Below, in pieces: positions 1 to 6,651 of a stretch of DNA of 20,610 bases. Location of the stretch: the NCBI GenBank assembly GCA_903932545.1, contig CAIZGT010000450.1:1-20610 (forward strand). Direction: 5' to 3'. Source of the DNA: an uncultured Rhodospirillales bacterium. Lineage in GTDB: Bacteria > Pseudomonadota > Alphaproteobacteria > Acetobacterales > Acetobacteraceae. Under the pieces are notes generated by a model that was not told the origin of the DNA, did no database searches, and worked only from the letters and a program-made list of their open reading frames with translations. A program made the translations under genes and the position numbers. Position 1 is the first letter of the stretch, and each line of letters opens with the position of its first letter.

Positions 1-146
1 ATAAACCCCATAGCCCCACTCTGATTGTGCGAACAGAGATATACCACGCTATGGTCGAAGTCCGGATCGTCCAACGTCGGCATAGCGATCAATACCTGTC
101 CGGTGAGGCAGGATTGGGTTTCTGGGATGGTGAACTTTCTTGGCAT
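1..146 (-). CDS. yqgE: YqgE/AlgH family protein (UPF0301), 5' part only
   Basis: Translating leftward from the ATG at 146 gives 48 residues before the window edge. They carry the N-terminal signature of the YqgE/AlgH (DUF179) family: LTGQVLIAMP, then LDDPDFDHSVVYLC, then GAMGF. Family members are about 180-200 residues, so only the first quarter is present. The biochemical role is not settled; AlgH was linked to alginate regulation in Pseudomonas, but the family is far wider than alginate producers. An in-frame stop lies a short way upstream and no other start codon intervenes, so the ATG at 146 is the likely start, although no clear Shine-Dalgarno sequence is seen. The gene is divergent from the peroxiredoxin gene, and the 104 nt between the two starts should hold both promoters. 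Confidence 0.9.
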   Translation of the reverse strand, partial: MPRKFTIPETQSCLTGQVLIAMPTLDDPDFDHSVVYLCSHNQSGAMGF

Positions 147-250
147 AGGGCTATGTTGGCAGCTGCAGCGTGACAGGCAAGCGTCATCACGCTAGGAATT
201 ACGGCGAAAGTGGGCGGGGGGCTGCCCTCAAGGTGCAAGGAAACGTATTC

Positions 251-739
251 ATGACCCAGACCATTGAGGTTGGTGCCGCAATTCCGTCAACCAAGCTGAT
301 GATGGCGACCGGCGAGGGGCCGCGTGAGATTTCGACGGATGAGCTGTTTAACGGCCATAAAGTTGTTATGTTCGGCGTCCCTGGCGCATTTACGCCAACC
401 TGTAGCGCCAAGCATTTGCCTGGTTTCATCCAAATGAACGACGCCTTCATAGAAAAAGGCGTGAACAAGATTGTGTGCCTATCTGTCAATGATGCATTCG
501 TGATGGGCGCGTGGGCGCGCGATCAGAATGTGGACGAGAAAATTGTGATGCTCGCTGACGGATCGGGCCTTTTTACCAAAGCTCTTGGTTTGGAGCTTGA
601 CCTCACGGCTCGGGGACTGGGAGTGCGTTGCCAGCGATTTGCGATGGTAGTCGATAACGGCACCGTGACGAGCCTGTTCATTGAGGCTCCTGGCGGGTTC
701 GACGTCAGCCGCGCTGAAGCTGTGTTGACGACGCTTTAA
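251..739 (+). CDS. Peroxiredoxin, Prx5 type (redoxin family)
   Basis: This is a 162-residue thiol peroxidase, expected to reduce hydrogen and alkyl hydroperoxides in the cytoplasm. The active-site signature PGAFTPTC ends at Cys51, the predicted peroxidatic cysteine, with Pro44 and Thr48 at the usual spacing. The second conserved block, GLGVRCQRFAMV (about 122-133), supplies the supporting Arg129. The position usually held by Ser in that block is Cys127 here, and a further Cys76 lies in the core, so an intramolecular disulfide is possible. The ATG at 251 is chosen because AAGGA at 237-241 lies 9 nt upstream and the length fits Prx5 proteins. An open frame runs back to 170, but those residues do not resemble the family. 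No GSH-binding glutaredoxin domain is fused. A strong hairpin follows the stop. Confidence 0.93.
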   Translation: MTQTIEVGAAIPSTKLMMATGEGPREISTDELFNGHKVVMFGVPGAFTPTCSAKHLPGFIQMNDAFIEKGVNKIVCLSVNDAFVMGAWARDQNVDEKIVMLADGSGLFTKALGLELDLTARGLGVRCQRFAMVVDNGTVTSLFIEAPGGFDVSRAEAVLTTL

Positions 740-746
740 CCGGCGC

Positions 747-780
747 GGATCAGGCAGGTAGTTGGCTTCCTGCCTGATCC
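747..780. terminator. 12-bp perfect hairpin after the peroxiredoxin gene
   Basis: GGATCAGGCAGG at 747-758 pairs exactly with CCTGCCTGATCC at 769-780 around a 10-nt loop. It starts 7 nt after the peroxiredoxin stop codon, as expected of a transcription terminator. No T-run follows at once (the next T-rich bases are near 800), so termination may be weak or the hairpin may protect the mRNA 3' end. Confidence 0.6.
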
Positions 781-900
781 AACGTTGGGGGCGGACGTCA
801 TTTTAATTTTGTTACGAATCATGAAATCGGCGTGGCGGTTCACCAGGATTTAAGAGAAGATTATTCATCAGGGAGCGTCTTGCTGATTGAGGACAACAAA

Positions 901-1074
901 ATGGTTGCCGAACAGGTTTCACAATTTTTTGCTAGGCGGTTGAACCTGCAAAGAGTTGCAGCGGATGAGCGACGATGGGCGATATCCGTGTGGTTGCTGG
1001 TTGTTTTGGCGGGCCTAGCGTGGACGGCAATAGTGGTCACCGGCATGATATTGAAAATATTGGTGTCTAATTAG
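901..1074 (+). CDS. Small single-pass membrane protein, unknown function
   Basis: A 57-residue ORF that I do not recognise. Its N-terminal half is polar and basic (VSQFFARRLN, then ADERRW). Its C-terminal half is one hydrophobic stretch of about 28 residues beginning at WAISVWLLVV and ending in ILVSN. The arginines before the hydrophobic stretch suggest the N-terminus faces the cytoplasm. The ATG at 901 is preferred because GAGGA at 889-893 lies 7 nt upstream. The frame also extends back to a GTG at 832, which would add 23 residues but lacks a ribosome site. It is isolated between the hairpin at 747-780 and an AT-rich gap. A chance ORF remains possible, but the ribosome site combined with a clean membrane helix argues for a real gene. 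Confidence 0.45.
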   Translation: MVAEQVSQFFARRLNLQRVAADERRWAISVWLLVVLAGLAWTAIVVTGMILKILVSN

Positions 1075-1279
1075 CGCCGCCTGCAGAGCCGAAACTGCAG
1101 ATATCGATTTAGGGTGCACTGACACGAATGCGTGTTCAACTCCCGATATTGGAAGGGCTGCAATCGGCCTGTAGTGATTTCCGCAATGAGTATTGTCGGT
1201 AAATAATTCGAAGTCCGAGAAAATAAAATTATAATGGCGCCTACATATAATTTGGTGATTAGCACGTGTTTTTTTTGAA
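1075..1279. other. AT-rich gap with no recognisable gene
   Basis: These 205 nt between the small membrane ORF and the Pro/Ala-rich gene are clearly more AT-rich than the surroundings, especially 1200-1280. I see only weak structure: a short ACACG/CGTGT inverted pair near 1131-1144 and CACGTG followed by eight Ts near 1264-1277. No tRNA or other RNA gene and no convincing ORF was recognised. Confidence 0.5.
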
Positions 1280-1777
1280 TTAATTGCTGCTACTTTCAGT
1301 AGGATGTGCGCCATTCATTTTCTGTGACGTGTTTTTTATTGAGGGCTTGGGTTTTGTAGAACGGATTGCATTAATTTTGGGTGGCTTGGCTTTCGCCAAT
1401 GCCGCGGCTGCCGCGGAGGTGTGGTGAGTGATCGGCTTGTTGGGCGCTCCTGGCGGCGCGACATCCGGAACGCCCGGCACGGAATGTCCAAGCATTGAGC
1501 CGGAGACAGCCACAGGCTCACGGGGCGACTCAGTGTTAGGAATGCGCGGTGCAACCGGCATAACGGGCCTGTCGATCGCTGGCAGCGCAAGCGGTGTGGC
1601 ACGCGGACTGGGGGGTGCGTTAATACCTCCTGATGCAGTCGACGAAATGTTTGGCAGGCCAGTCGGCGGAGGCAGCGGCTCGCTGCTAATGGATTGGGCC
1701 TGAACGTTACTCGCCGCCAGTACTAAGCTTACGACACATGCAAGTCGCGCGAGCCGAATGATGAAAGCCGTATTCAT
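1280..1777 (-). CDS. Exported Pro/Ala-rich protein of unknown function
   Basis: A 165-residue protein with a classical Sec signal peptide: IIRLARLACVVSLVLAASNVQAQ, probably cleaved after the AQA near residue 28. The mature part is low in complexity. It is rich in Pro, Ala and Ser up to about residue 115 (LPPPTGLP, NAPPSPRATP, DVAPPGAPNKP), then has an Ala run, and ends in a Lys-rich tail (AKAKPPK, STKPKPSIK). No catalytic motif or fold is recognisable, and it looks disordered. The start at 1777 is supported by AGGGA about 8 nt upstream. It lies 53 nt downstream of the SMR-like gene and is probably the last gene of the methyltransferase-GT2-SMR unit. A periplasmic linker or cell-envelope role is conceivable, but nothing in the sequence proves it. 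Confidence 0.7.
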   Translation of the reverse strand: MNTAFIIRLARLACVVSLVLAASNVQAQSISSEPLPPPTGLPNISSTASGGINAPPSPRATPLALPAIDRPVMPVAPRIPNTESPREPVAVSGSMLGHSVPGVPDVAPPGAPNKPITHHTSAAAAALAKAKPPKINAIRSTKPKPSIKNTSQKMNGAHPTESSSN

Positions 1778-1830
1778 CGCCTTTTCCCTATCGCGAGAGC
1801 CAAGATCTTAACGCAGATTTCGGATTCGCA

Positions 1831-2163
1831 TCACGCGAAGGCCAGAACCAACACGCCGGAGATGATCAGAGCCATACCGCCGATATGTTGCGGCCCCAAA
1901 GGCTCACCGAAGCTGTAATGCCCAACCAAGGCAGCCACGATGTAGGAAATGGCAGTGGCGGGCATCGCCACGGAGAGCGGTATTTTACGCAAGGCAAATA
2001 TATAGAGCATTGCGGCACAGCCATAAAGCGATAGACCGATTATGGTGTGCCACGCAAAGAGTTGGTCAAAAATTGTGGCTGCGCGGGAACCAGATTTCAG
2101 AAGAACCTGGCCGCACATACTGACCGCGATCGCTGCGAACAGGATCATCCAAGATAAATTCAC
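1831..2163 (-). CDS. Small multidrug-resistance/ArnE-like membrane protein
   Basis: A 110-residue, four-helix integral membrane protein of the DMT superfamily. Hydrophobic segments cover about residues 2-22, 38-57, 62-83 and 91-110. The SMR/EamA-like block SVAMPATAISYIVAALVG is followed by SFGEPLGPQHIGGMALIISG, the pattern found in EmrE and in the ArnE/ArnF flippase subunits. The start codon overlaps the stop of the upstream glycosyltransferase by 4 nt (ATGA), so the two are translationally coupled. That pairing favours a role in moving a polyprenyl-phosphate-linked sugar across the inner membrane over drug efflux. This is inferred from context; the sequence alone does not separate the two. 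Only one SMR subunit is present, so it would act as a homodimer or with a partner elsewhere. Confidence 0.82.
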   Translation of the reverse strand: MNLSWMILFAAIAVSMCGQVLLKSGSRAATIFDQLFAWHTIIGLSLYGCAAMLYIFALRKIPLSVAMPATAISYIVAALVGHYSFGEPLGPQHIGGMALIISGVLVLAFA

Positions 2164-3146
2164 GCGGCATGCTCCATCGCGGCGACTATCGCCGGGCCAA
2201 CGCTACGCTCCACCGCCCGCACGCTGCCTTGCGGCTTGCCGTTGGCGGAGAGGAAGGTGCGGCCAACATATTCGCCGAGGACACCAAGCACCATAGACTG
2301 CACACCACCCACCAATAGGATCGCTGTCATGGTGGAAGCCCAGCCGGATGGCACTCGGTCGGAATAGAGTGCCTCCGCGATCGTTGCAACCGCTCCTGCC
2401 GCGCCCAGCATTGCCATGATAAGCCCGGCCAGAATGGCAAGGCGCAGCGGAGCGAGTGAAAACGAGGTGGCGAGATTGAGCCAGAGCAATACCAATCGGC
2501 GCAGCGTGTAGTTAGAGCGTCCTTCAATACGCGGGAAGTGCTTAACCTCGATGCTATCGATGCGCGTGGTCACCTGCATGATGAGCCCGTCTACATAAGG
2601 GTAGGGGCCGCTATACAGCGTGACATTCGCCACCACACTCGCCGCCATGCAGCGGAATGAGGAGAGATATAGGCCGGGAGGCTTGTCGAGCAGCCAGTCG
2701 GCCACTTTGTTGGCGAAGCGGCTGCCGAGGTTACGCCACGGGGCGTGCTGCTTGGTGGCGTAGCGGGTGTAGACCACGTCCCAATTGCCCAAGCGAGCAT
2801 GATCATAAAGCTTGATCACTTCCTCTGGCGGGTTTTGCAAATCATCGTCCATGGTGATGACGAAGCTACCCGAAGCATGGCGCAAGCCGGTCATCACTGC
2901 GTTGTGCTCACCGTAGTTGCGTGTGTGCTCCACATAGACAATTGGCACTGTCGCAGTGCGGATAAGGTTCCGGCACACGTCGCCGGAATTGTCTGGGCTG
3001 CCGTCATTGACCAGCACTATTTCGATTCCGCCCTCTGGGTTGAGGGCGGAGAGAGCTTCAACAAGTAGCCCTACCGTGGCAGCGCCGCGATAGACCGGGA
3101 CGACAATTGAAAGGCCAAGCTTGGCGGGAATGGCGGCGGGACTCAT
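2160..3146 (-). CDS. GT2 glycosyltransferase, polyprenyl-phosphate (ArnC/GtrB/DPM1) type
   Basis: This 328-residue inner-membrane enzyme is predicted to transfer a sugar from a nucleotide donor to a polyprenyl phosphate. The N-terminal GT-A domain shows LSIVVPVYRG near the start, VLVNDGSPDNS, and the metal-binding MDDDLQNPPEEV around residue 100. A basic segment (RIEGRSNYTLRRLV) precedes two membrane helices at roughly 230-260 and 270-295, as in ArnC, GtrB and bactoprenol glucosyltransferases. The ATG at 3146 overlaps the methyltransferase stop by 4 nt, and GGAG lies 8 nt upstream. The gene in turn overlaps the SMR-like gene by 4 nt. The sugar cannot be read from the sequence. The order methyltransferase, GT2, SMR suggests making and flipping a modified lipid-linked sugar for envelope glycans. 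Confidence 0.9.
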   Translation of the reverse strand: MSPAAIPAKLGLSIVVPVYRGAATVGLLVEALSALNPEGGIEIVLVNDGSPDNSGDVCRNLIRTATVPIVYVEHTRNYGEHNAVMTGLRHASGSFVITMDDDLQNPPEEVIKLYDHARLGNWDVVYTRYATKQHAPWRNLGSRFANKVADWLLDKPPGLYLSSFRCMAASVVANVTLYSGPYPYVDGLIMQVTTRIDSIEVKHFPRIEGRSNYTLRRLVLLWLNLATSFSLAPLRLAILAGLIMAMLGAAGAVATIAEALYSDRVPSGWASTMTAILLVGGVQSMVLGVLGEYVGRTFLSANGKPQGSVRAVERSVGPAIVAAMEHAA

Positions 3147-3877
3147 GGGATTGGCTCCGGCTTGGAGAGCGGTTTGCGGGCGGTTGCGATGATCGATCCG
3201 CCCCAGGGCAGAGCGGGCAGATGGGCTTCCATCTGGGTGATGGCAAGAAAGCTAGCATTCAATCCGGGTGAAATCGTGGCAACATCACTGGCCGCCTCGC
3301 CACGTGCCAGCAATTTGCGTTGCAGCACCATGGCGGGGAACAGCAATGAATTCCAAAATTGTGTGCGGATATCGCTGAAACCGTCAGCCTTCAGCCAGTG
3401 GCGCAGCTCAGCAGGGGTTGAGCGGCGCGCATTGTGGACACGACGGTCATGCGCCGATGCGAGCCATTTATAGGCGGGCATGTTGACCACCAGCAGGCCG
3501 CCAGGGCGCAAAACGCGGTATAATTCGGTGAGTGCAAGTCTCGGGTCCACTGCCTCGTGGCACAAAACGTCTGACGAAGTGACGGCGTCGAAGCGGTTTG
3601 CCTCATAGGGCAGCGCGTTGATCGATCCTTGAGTGATGCGAGCGCCCGATTTCGCGGCAGCGCGACTAGCGGCAATGTCGTTATATTCCAGTCCTTCGAG
3701 GACCAGACCGGGGCGTGCGGCAGCCAGATTTGCCAGGAAGCCGCCGGTGCCACAGCCAGCATCAAGCACACGGCCAGAAACGCCTGATAGTGCTGTGATA
3801 AGGCGTTGGTGCAAGGCGCGATACCACCAGAGCTGATGTTCCGCCATGTCCATCAGATCGTATTCTTGACTTTCCAT
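3143..3877 (-). CDS. Class I SAM-dependent methyltransferase
   Basis: A 244-residue Rossmann-fold methyltransferase. Motif I, VLDAGCGTGG, lies at residues 37-46. It is followed by an acidic post-I position (LEGLEYNDIA), VTSSDVLCHE, and LYRVLRPGGLLVVNMPAY, the usual motif IV-VI order. The N-terminal segment AEHQLWWYRALHQRL is typical of methyltransferases found beside glycosyltransferase genes. The frame stays open to 4036, but that extension would run into the divergent hydrolase gene and looks non-coding, so the ATG at 3877 is used; no strong ribosome site is visible. The stop overlaps the GT2 start by 4 nt. Its substrate is unknown. From context it may methylate the sugar or lipid carrier handled by the next gene. 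Confidence 0.85.
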   Translation of the reverse strand: MESQEYDLMDMAEHQLWWYRALHQRLITALSGVSGRVLDAGCGTGGFLANLAAARPGLVLEGLEYNDIAASRAAAKSGARITQGSINALPYEANRFDAVTSSDVLCHEAVDPRLALTELYRVLRPGGLLVVNMPAYKWLASAHDRRVHNARRSTPAELRHWLKADGFSDIRTQFWNSLLFPAMVLQRKLLARGEAASDVATISPGLNASFLAITQMEAHLPALPWGGSIIATARKPLSKPEPIP

Positions 3878-3931
3878 GTGGGGCTTGTGGCACAGCGCAG
3901 GCTCGGGCTCCAATGGGGCAGGAGGCACGGT

Positions 3932-4741
3932 ATGAAGTTTCTCACTGAAGATGTCCCACCACGCGAAACCGCCATCGAGGTTGCGCCCGGGGTGCGGCGG
4001 ATGGTGGCGGATAATCCATCGAACATGACTTATCACGGCACCAACACCTATCTACTCGATACTGCGCAAGGGGTGGTGGTGGTTGATCCCGGCCCGGACT
4101 TGCCCGCGCATTTGGCAGCCATTTTGCGCGTTGCGGGGAGAGTGGCGGCGATTGTGGCGACGCATTCACATTCTGATCATGTGCAGGGGGTGCCGTGGTT
4201 GCGCGAGGCGACGGGTGCGCCGGTGTGGGCGTTCGGCACACGCCTGACGGCAGACGATGCGCTGTGCGATGGAGCGGAGATGTTTGGCTGGAGGGTGCTG
4301 CACACGCCTGGCCATTTGGATGATCATGTGTGCCTGCTGCGCGATGATGGTGTGATGCTCAGCGGTGATCATGTCATGGGATGGTCTTCCTCGGTGGTGC
4401 TGCCGCCGGAGGGAGATATGGCTGATTATATGATGGCGCTTGAGCGGCTGCTCGACCACTCAGCCAATCTGTATTTGCCTGGCCACGGCCCCGTGATTGC
4501 CAATCCGCACGATTACGTGCGCGATCTGTTGGCGCATCGCCGCGCGCGTGAGGCGGCGGTGTTGGCGGCACTTGATGACGGTGAGACGGAGATTGCCGCA
4601 ATGGTGGCGCGCATCTACCCCGATCTCGCCCCCGTCTTGCACCCCATGGCGGCGCGCAATGTGGCGGCGCATTTGATCAAACTGGAACGCGAGGGCCGGA
4701 CTACTCAGCGTTCCATGTCCGCTGGCGCATCACCGGGATAA
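3932..4741 (+). CDS. Metallo-beta-lactamase-fold hydrolase, LACTB2-like
   Basis: A 269-residue MBL-fold protein with a complete metal site: THSHSDH (His78, His80, Asp82, His83), HTPGH (His128), SGDH (Asp146) and PGHG (His185). After the MBL domain a small C-terminal helical region (about 205-260, containing HPMAARNVAAHLIKLEREG) matches the winged-helix extension of LACTB2-type proteins. Such proteins cleave RNA or act as thioester/ester hydrolases; the substrate here is not determined. AGGAGG at 3920-3925, 6 nt before the ATG at 3932, fixes the start and rejects the longer open frame back to 3806. It is divergent from the methyltransferase cassette (54 nt between starts), and its 3' end overlaps the convergent NUDIX gene by 41 nt. 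Confidence 0.9.
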   Translation: MKFLTEDVPPRETAIEVAPGVRRMVADNPSNMTYHGTNTYLLDTAQGVVVVDPGPDLPAHLAAILRVAGRVAAIVATHSHSDHVQGVPWLREATGAPVWAFGTRLTADDALCDGAEMFGWRVLHTPGHLDDHVCLLRDDGVMLSGDHVMGWSSSVVLPPEGDMADYMMALERLLDHSANLYLPGHGPVIANPHDYVRDLLAHRRAREAAVLAALDDGETEIAAMVARIYPDLAPVLHPMAARNVAAHLIKLEREGRTTQRSMSAGASPG

Positions 4742-5300
4742 GGCTGCGGCTGGCGCGTGATGCAGCACTCATTGCCAGCCAGTCTTGCGCTTGACGCAGT
4801 ATTTGTGCGGTGACGAAAGCGAGGTCGAGCGCCAATGCTTCGGCCAGCGGATACCAGCGCAGTTCCTCCAACTCACCCGACCCGCCCAGCGTGCCGGCGG
4901 CGGCGCTGGCGTCGATGATGAAAAAATACGCGTCAAATCGGATCGGATTGTCCGGCGGGGTGATGGCGCGGCAAAGGAAATCCAGCCCGGACAAATCGGG
5001 CGGATTGCCGAGGTGAAGGCCCGCTTCCTCTTCCAACTCGCGCGCGGCTGCGGATAGGAGCCCGCTGGCAAGATTGGCGCCTGCAAGGCGATGCATATGG
5101 CCCATGACATGGGGCTGTGGCGATTGCGCGATTGGGGCGTGGGTGTCTTCGGCGTCCACCCCGCCGCCGGGGAACACCAAGCGGCCCGGCATGAATTTGT
5201 GGAACGCGCCGCGCTGACCCATCAGCACGCTGGGCGTGCTGTTTGTGTCTCGGATAAGCAGCAAGCTGGCGGCGGGCCGGGGCTGGACCGATTCGGACAT
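4701..5300 (-). CDS. NUDIX hydrolase
   Basis: A 199-residue NUDIX-fold hydrolase, expected to cleave a nucleoside-diphosphate-linked substrate in the cytoplasm. FPGGGVD is at 43-49 and the core of the Nudix box, RELEEEAGL, at 87-95. About 37 residues are inserted between the Gly-rich part and the REXXEE helix, so the box is split; a similar insert occurs in NUDT8/NUDT19-like enzymes. The three ATG codons in a row (5306, 5303, 5300) leave the start ambiguous. GAGGAG at 5307-5312 gives a 6-nt spacer only to the ATG at 5300, which is why that one is chosen. The frame is open to 5738, but upstream sequence belongs to the divergent Ldh2-type gene. The 3' end overlaps the hydrolase gene by 41 nt tail to tail. 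Confidence 0.88.
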   Translation of the reverse strand: MSESVQPRPAASLLLIRDTNSTPSVLMGQRGAFHKFMPGRLVFPGGGVDAEDTHAPIAQSPQPHVMGHMHRLAGANLASGLLSAAARELEEEAGLHLGNPPDLSGLDFLCRAITPPDNPIRFDAYFFIIDASAAAGTLGGSGELEELRWYPLAEALALDLAFVTAQILRQAQDWLAMSAASRASRSLIPVMRQRTWNAE

Positions 5301-5384
5301 CATCATCTCCTCTGCTGCAACCTTGCCGTCATGGCGCGGTTGCGCAAGGGTTGTGGAAATGACAACCGCCGGAGGAACACGCCA
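5301..5384. promoter_or_regulatory. Divergent promoter region between NUDIX and Ldh2-type genes
   Basis: These 84 nt separate two divergent starts. They hold GCAACCTTGC at 5317-5326 and its near inverted copy GCAAGGGTTG at 5344-5353 (one base inserted), an 8-bp palindrome TTGCGCAA at 5340-5347, and GTTGT/ACAAC at 5350-5366. A shared operator is possible. No clear -35/-10 pair was identified. Confidence 0.35.
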
Positions 5385-6452
5385 ATGGTCAAAGCTGCCC
5401 CTTACGCCCAACATGTGGCGCAGATCGAGGCGGTACTGGCAGCATGGGGAATGCCAGGAGAAGCTGCGCGCGAGACGGCGCAGATTCTGGGATATGCTGA
5501 TCTGCATGGCATCGACAGTCATGGCATGTCGATGTTGCCGCCTTATGATGTGTGGCGGCGGGAAGGGCGGCTCAACCTTGCGGTTGAGCCTCGGATTATC
5601 AAACAGACGCCGATTTCTGCCTTGATCGATGGCGGTGGGGGGCTGGGCCACGTGCCTGCTGCTTTCGCCATGCGCACGGCGATTGAGAAAGCGGCGGTGA
5701 GTGGGATTGGCGTGGTGGTGGTGCGCAACACCAGCCATTTCGGTGCTTGTGGGTATTATGGTCGTATGGCCACCGATGAAGGTTTAATCGGCATGGTCGC
5801 CACCTCCGCCTCGGGTGTGCGGGTGGCACCCACGTTTGGGGCGCAGGCTCGGTTGGGCACCGATCCGTGGTGCTTCGCCGCACCGGGCGAGGCTGGGCGG
5901 CCGTTTTTACTCGACATGGCAACCACCACGGTGGCTTACGGTCGGGTGCGCAACAAGGCCAATGAGGGGCTTCCGGTTCCGGACGGATGGGTGCTCGACG
6001 CCCAGGGCAGGCCGAGCATCGACCCGTTGGATGTGGCTGATCGCGGCGGATTTCTGACCTCGCTCGGTGGCACGCCTGAGAATTCAAGCCATAAGGGCTA
6101 TGGGTTGGCGATGATGGTTAACATTCTGACCGCCGGGCTGGCCGCTGAGAGCTATCCCTCTGAACCCGGACATGCGCGCGGCGAGCGCCTGGGCTTGGCG
6201 CATTTCTGCTTGGCGATGGACCCTGAGTTGTTTCGCGAAGGTGAAGCGTTCGAGGCCAGCGTGGCGGGGTTTTGCCGGGACATGCGGGCGACGGTGCGCG
6301 CTGATGCAGCCCAACCTGTGTTAATTCCAGGGGACCGTGAACGTGCAATTGCGGTGCAGCGCTTGGCCGAAGGCGTGCCAGTTGGCAGCGGTTTACGTTC
6401 GCAAATTGAAGCGTTGGCCGCGCAAGCTGGCGCTCCGTGGTTGATGGAATGA
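5385..6452 (+). CDS. Malate/L-lactate dehydrogenase family (Ldh2) NAD(P)-dependent oxidoreductase
   Basis: A 355-residue enzyme of the Ldh2/MDH2 family, the usual family length. It is expected to oxidise or reduce a 2-hydroxy acid (malate, lactate, ureidoglycolate or 2,3-diketogulonate class) with NAD(P) in the cytoplasm. Visible signatures are DLHGIDSHGM with the conserved His46, VRNTSHFGACGYYG, the DMATTTVAYGRV block, and SSHKGYGLAMMVNILTAGL near residue 240. GGAGGA at 5371-5376 lies 8 nt before the ATG at 5385 and fixes the start; the open frame upstream to 5091 is only antisense to the NUDIX gene. Substrate preference cannot be read from the sequence. It stands alone, divergent from the NUDIX gene and followed by a 199-nt AT-rich gap. 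Confidence 0.88.
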   Translation: MVKAAPYAQHVAQIEAVLAAWGMPGEAARETAQILGYADLHGIDSHGMSMLPPYDVWRREGRLNLAVEPRIIKQTPISALIDGGGGLGHVPAAFAMRTAIEKAAVSGIGVVVVRNTSHFGACGYYGRMATDEGLIGMVATSASGVRVAPTFGAQARLGTDPWCFAAPGEAGRPFLLDMATTTVAYGRVRNKANEGLPVPDGWVLDAQGRPSIDPLDVADRGGFLTSLGGTPENSSHKGYGLAMMVNILTAGLAAESYPSEPGHARGERLGLAHFCLAMDPELFREGEAFEASVAGFCRDMRATVRADAAQPVLIPGDRERAIAVQRLAEGVPVGSGLRSQIEALAAQAGAPWLME

Positions 6453-6461
6453 TCGGGGGTT

Positions 6462-6507
6462 ATGCAAAATTGCATCTGAATGGTGAATATTTGCTTTCCC
6501 GCAAATA
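6462..6507. repeat. Two small inverted repeats in the AT-rich region before the TPR gene
   Basis: ATGCAA/TTGCAT at 6462-6475 (2-nt spacer) and TATTTGC/GCAAATA at 6488-6507 (6-nt spacer) lie just after the Ldh2-type gene in a strongly AT-rich stretch running to about 6615. Both contain a TTGC/GCAA core. They could be operators for the TPR gene about 150 nt downstream, or a weak terminator. No T-run follows either one. The rest of 6508-6618 shows no gene. Confidence 0.35.
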
Positions 6508-6618
6508 GCAATTTATGCCTCATTATAAATAGATATAAATCCGATCATAAAGTAAATTTCACGACTGCGTGTGCGATGTCGGTTTGATGCAGCATAGTTT
6601 ATTAATTGTTCTTACAAG

Positions 6619-6647
6619 AGCCTCACCGAATTAACCTATGTGAGGCT
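6619..6647 (+). promoter_or_regulatory. Hairpin covering the ribosome site of the TPR gene
   Basis: AGCCTCAC at 6619-6626 pairs perfectly with GTGAGGCT at 6640-6647 around a 13-nt AT-rich loop. The 3' arm contains TGAGG (6641-6645), the Shine-Dalgarno sequence 6 nt before the ATG at 6652. The folded mRNA would therefore hide the ribosome site. The structure is seen in the sequence; its role in control is inferred. Confidence 0.5.
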
Positions 6648-6651
6648 GAAC

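Noticed and set aside
170..250. N-terminal extension of the peroxiredoxin to a GTG at 170
   Set aside because: The added residues do not resemble the family, whereas ATG 251 has a ribosome site and gives the family length.
1262..1278. CACGTG plus T-run as a terminator
   Set aside because: The stem is too short, no rightward gene ends just upstream, and on the other strand it reads as an A-run.
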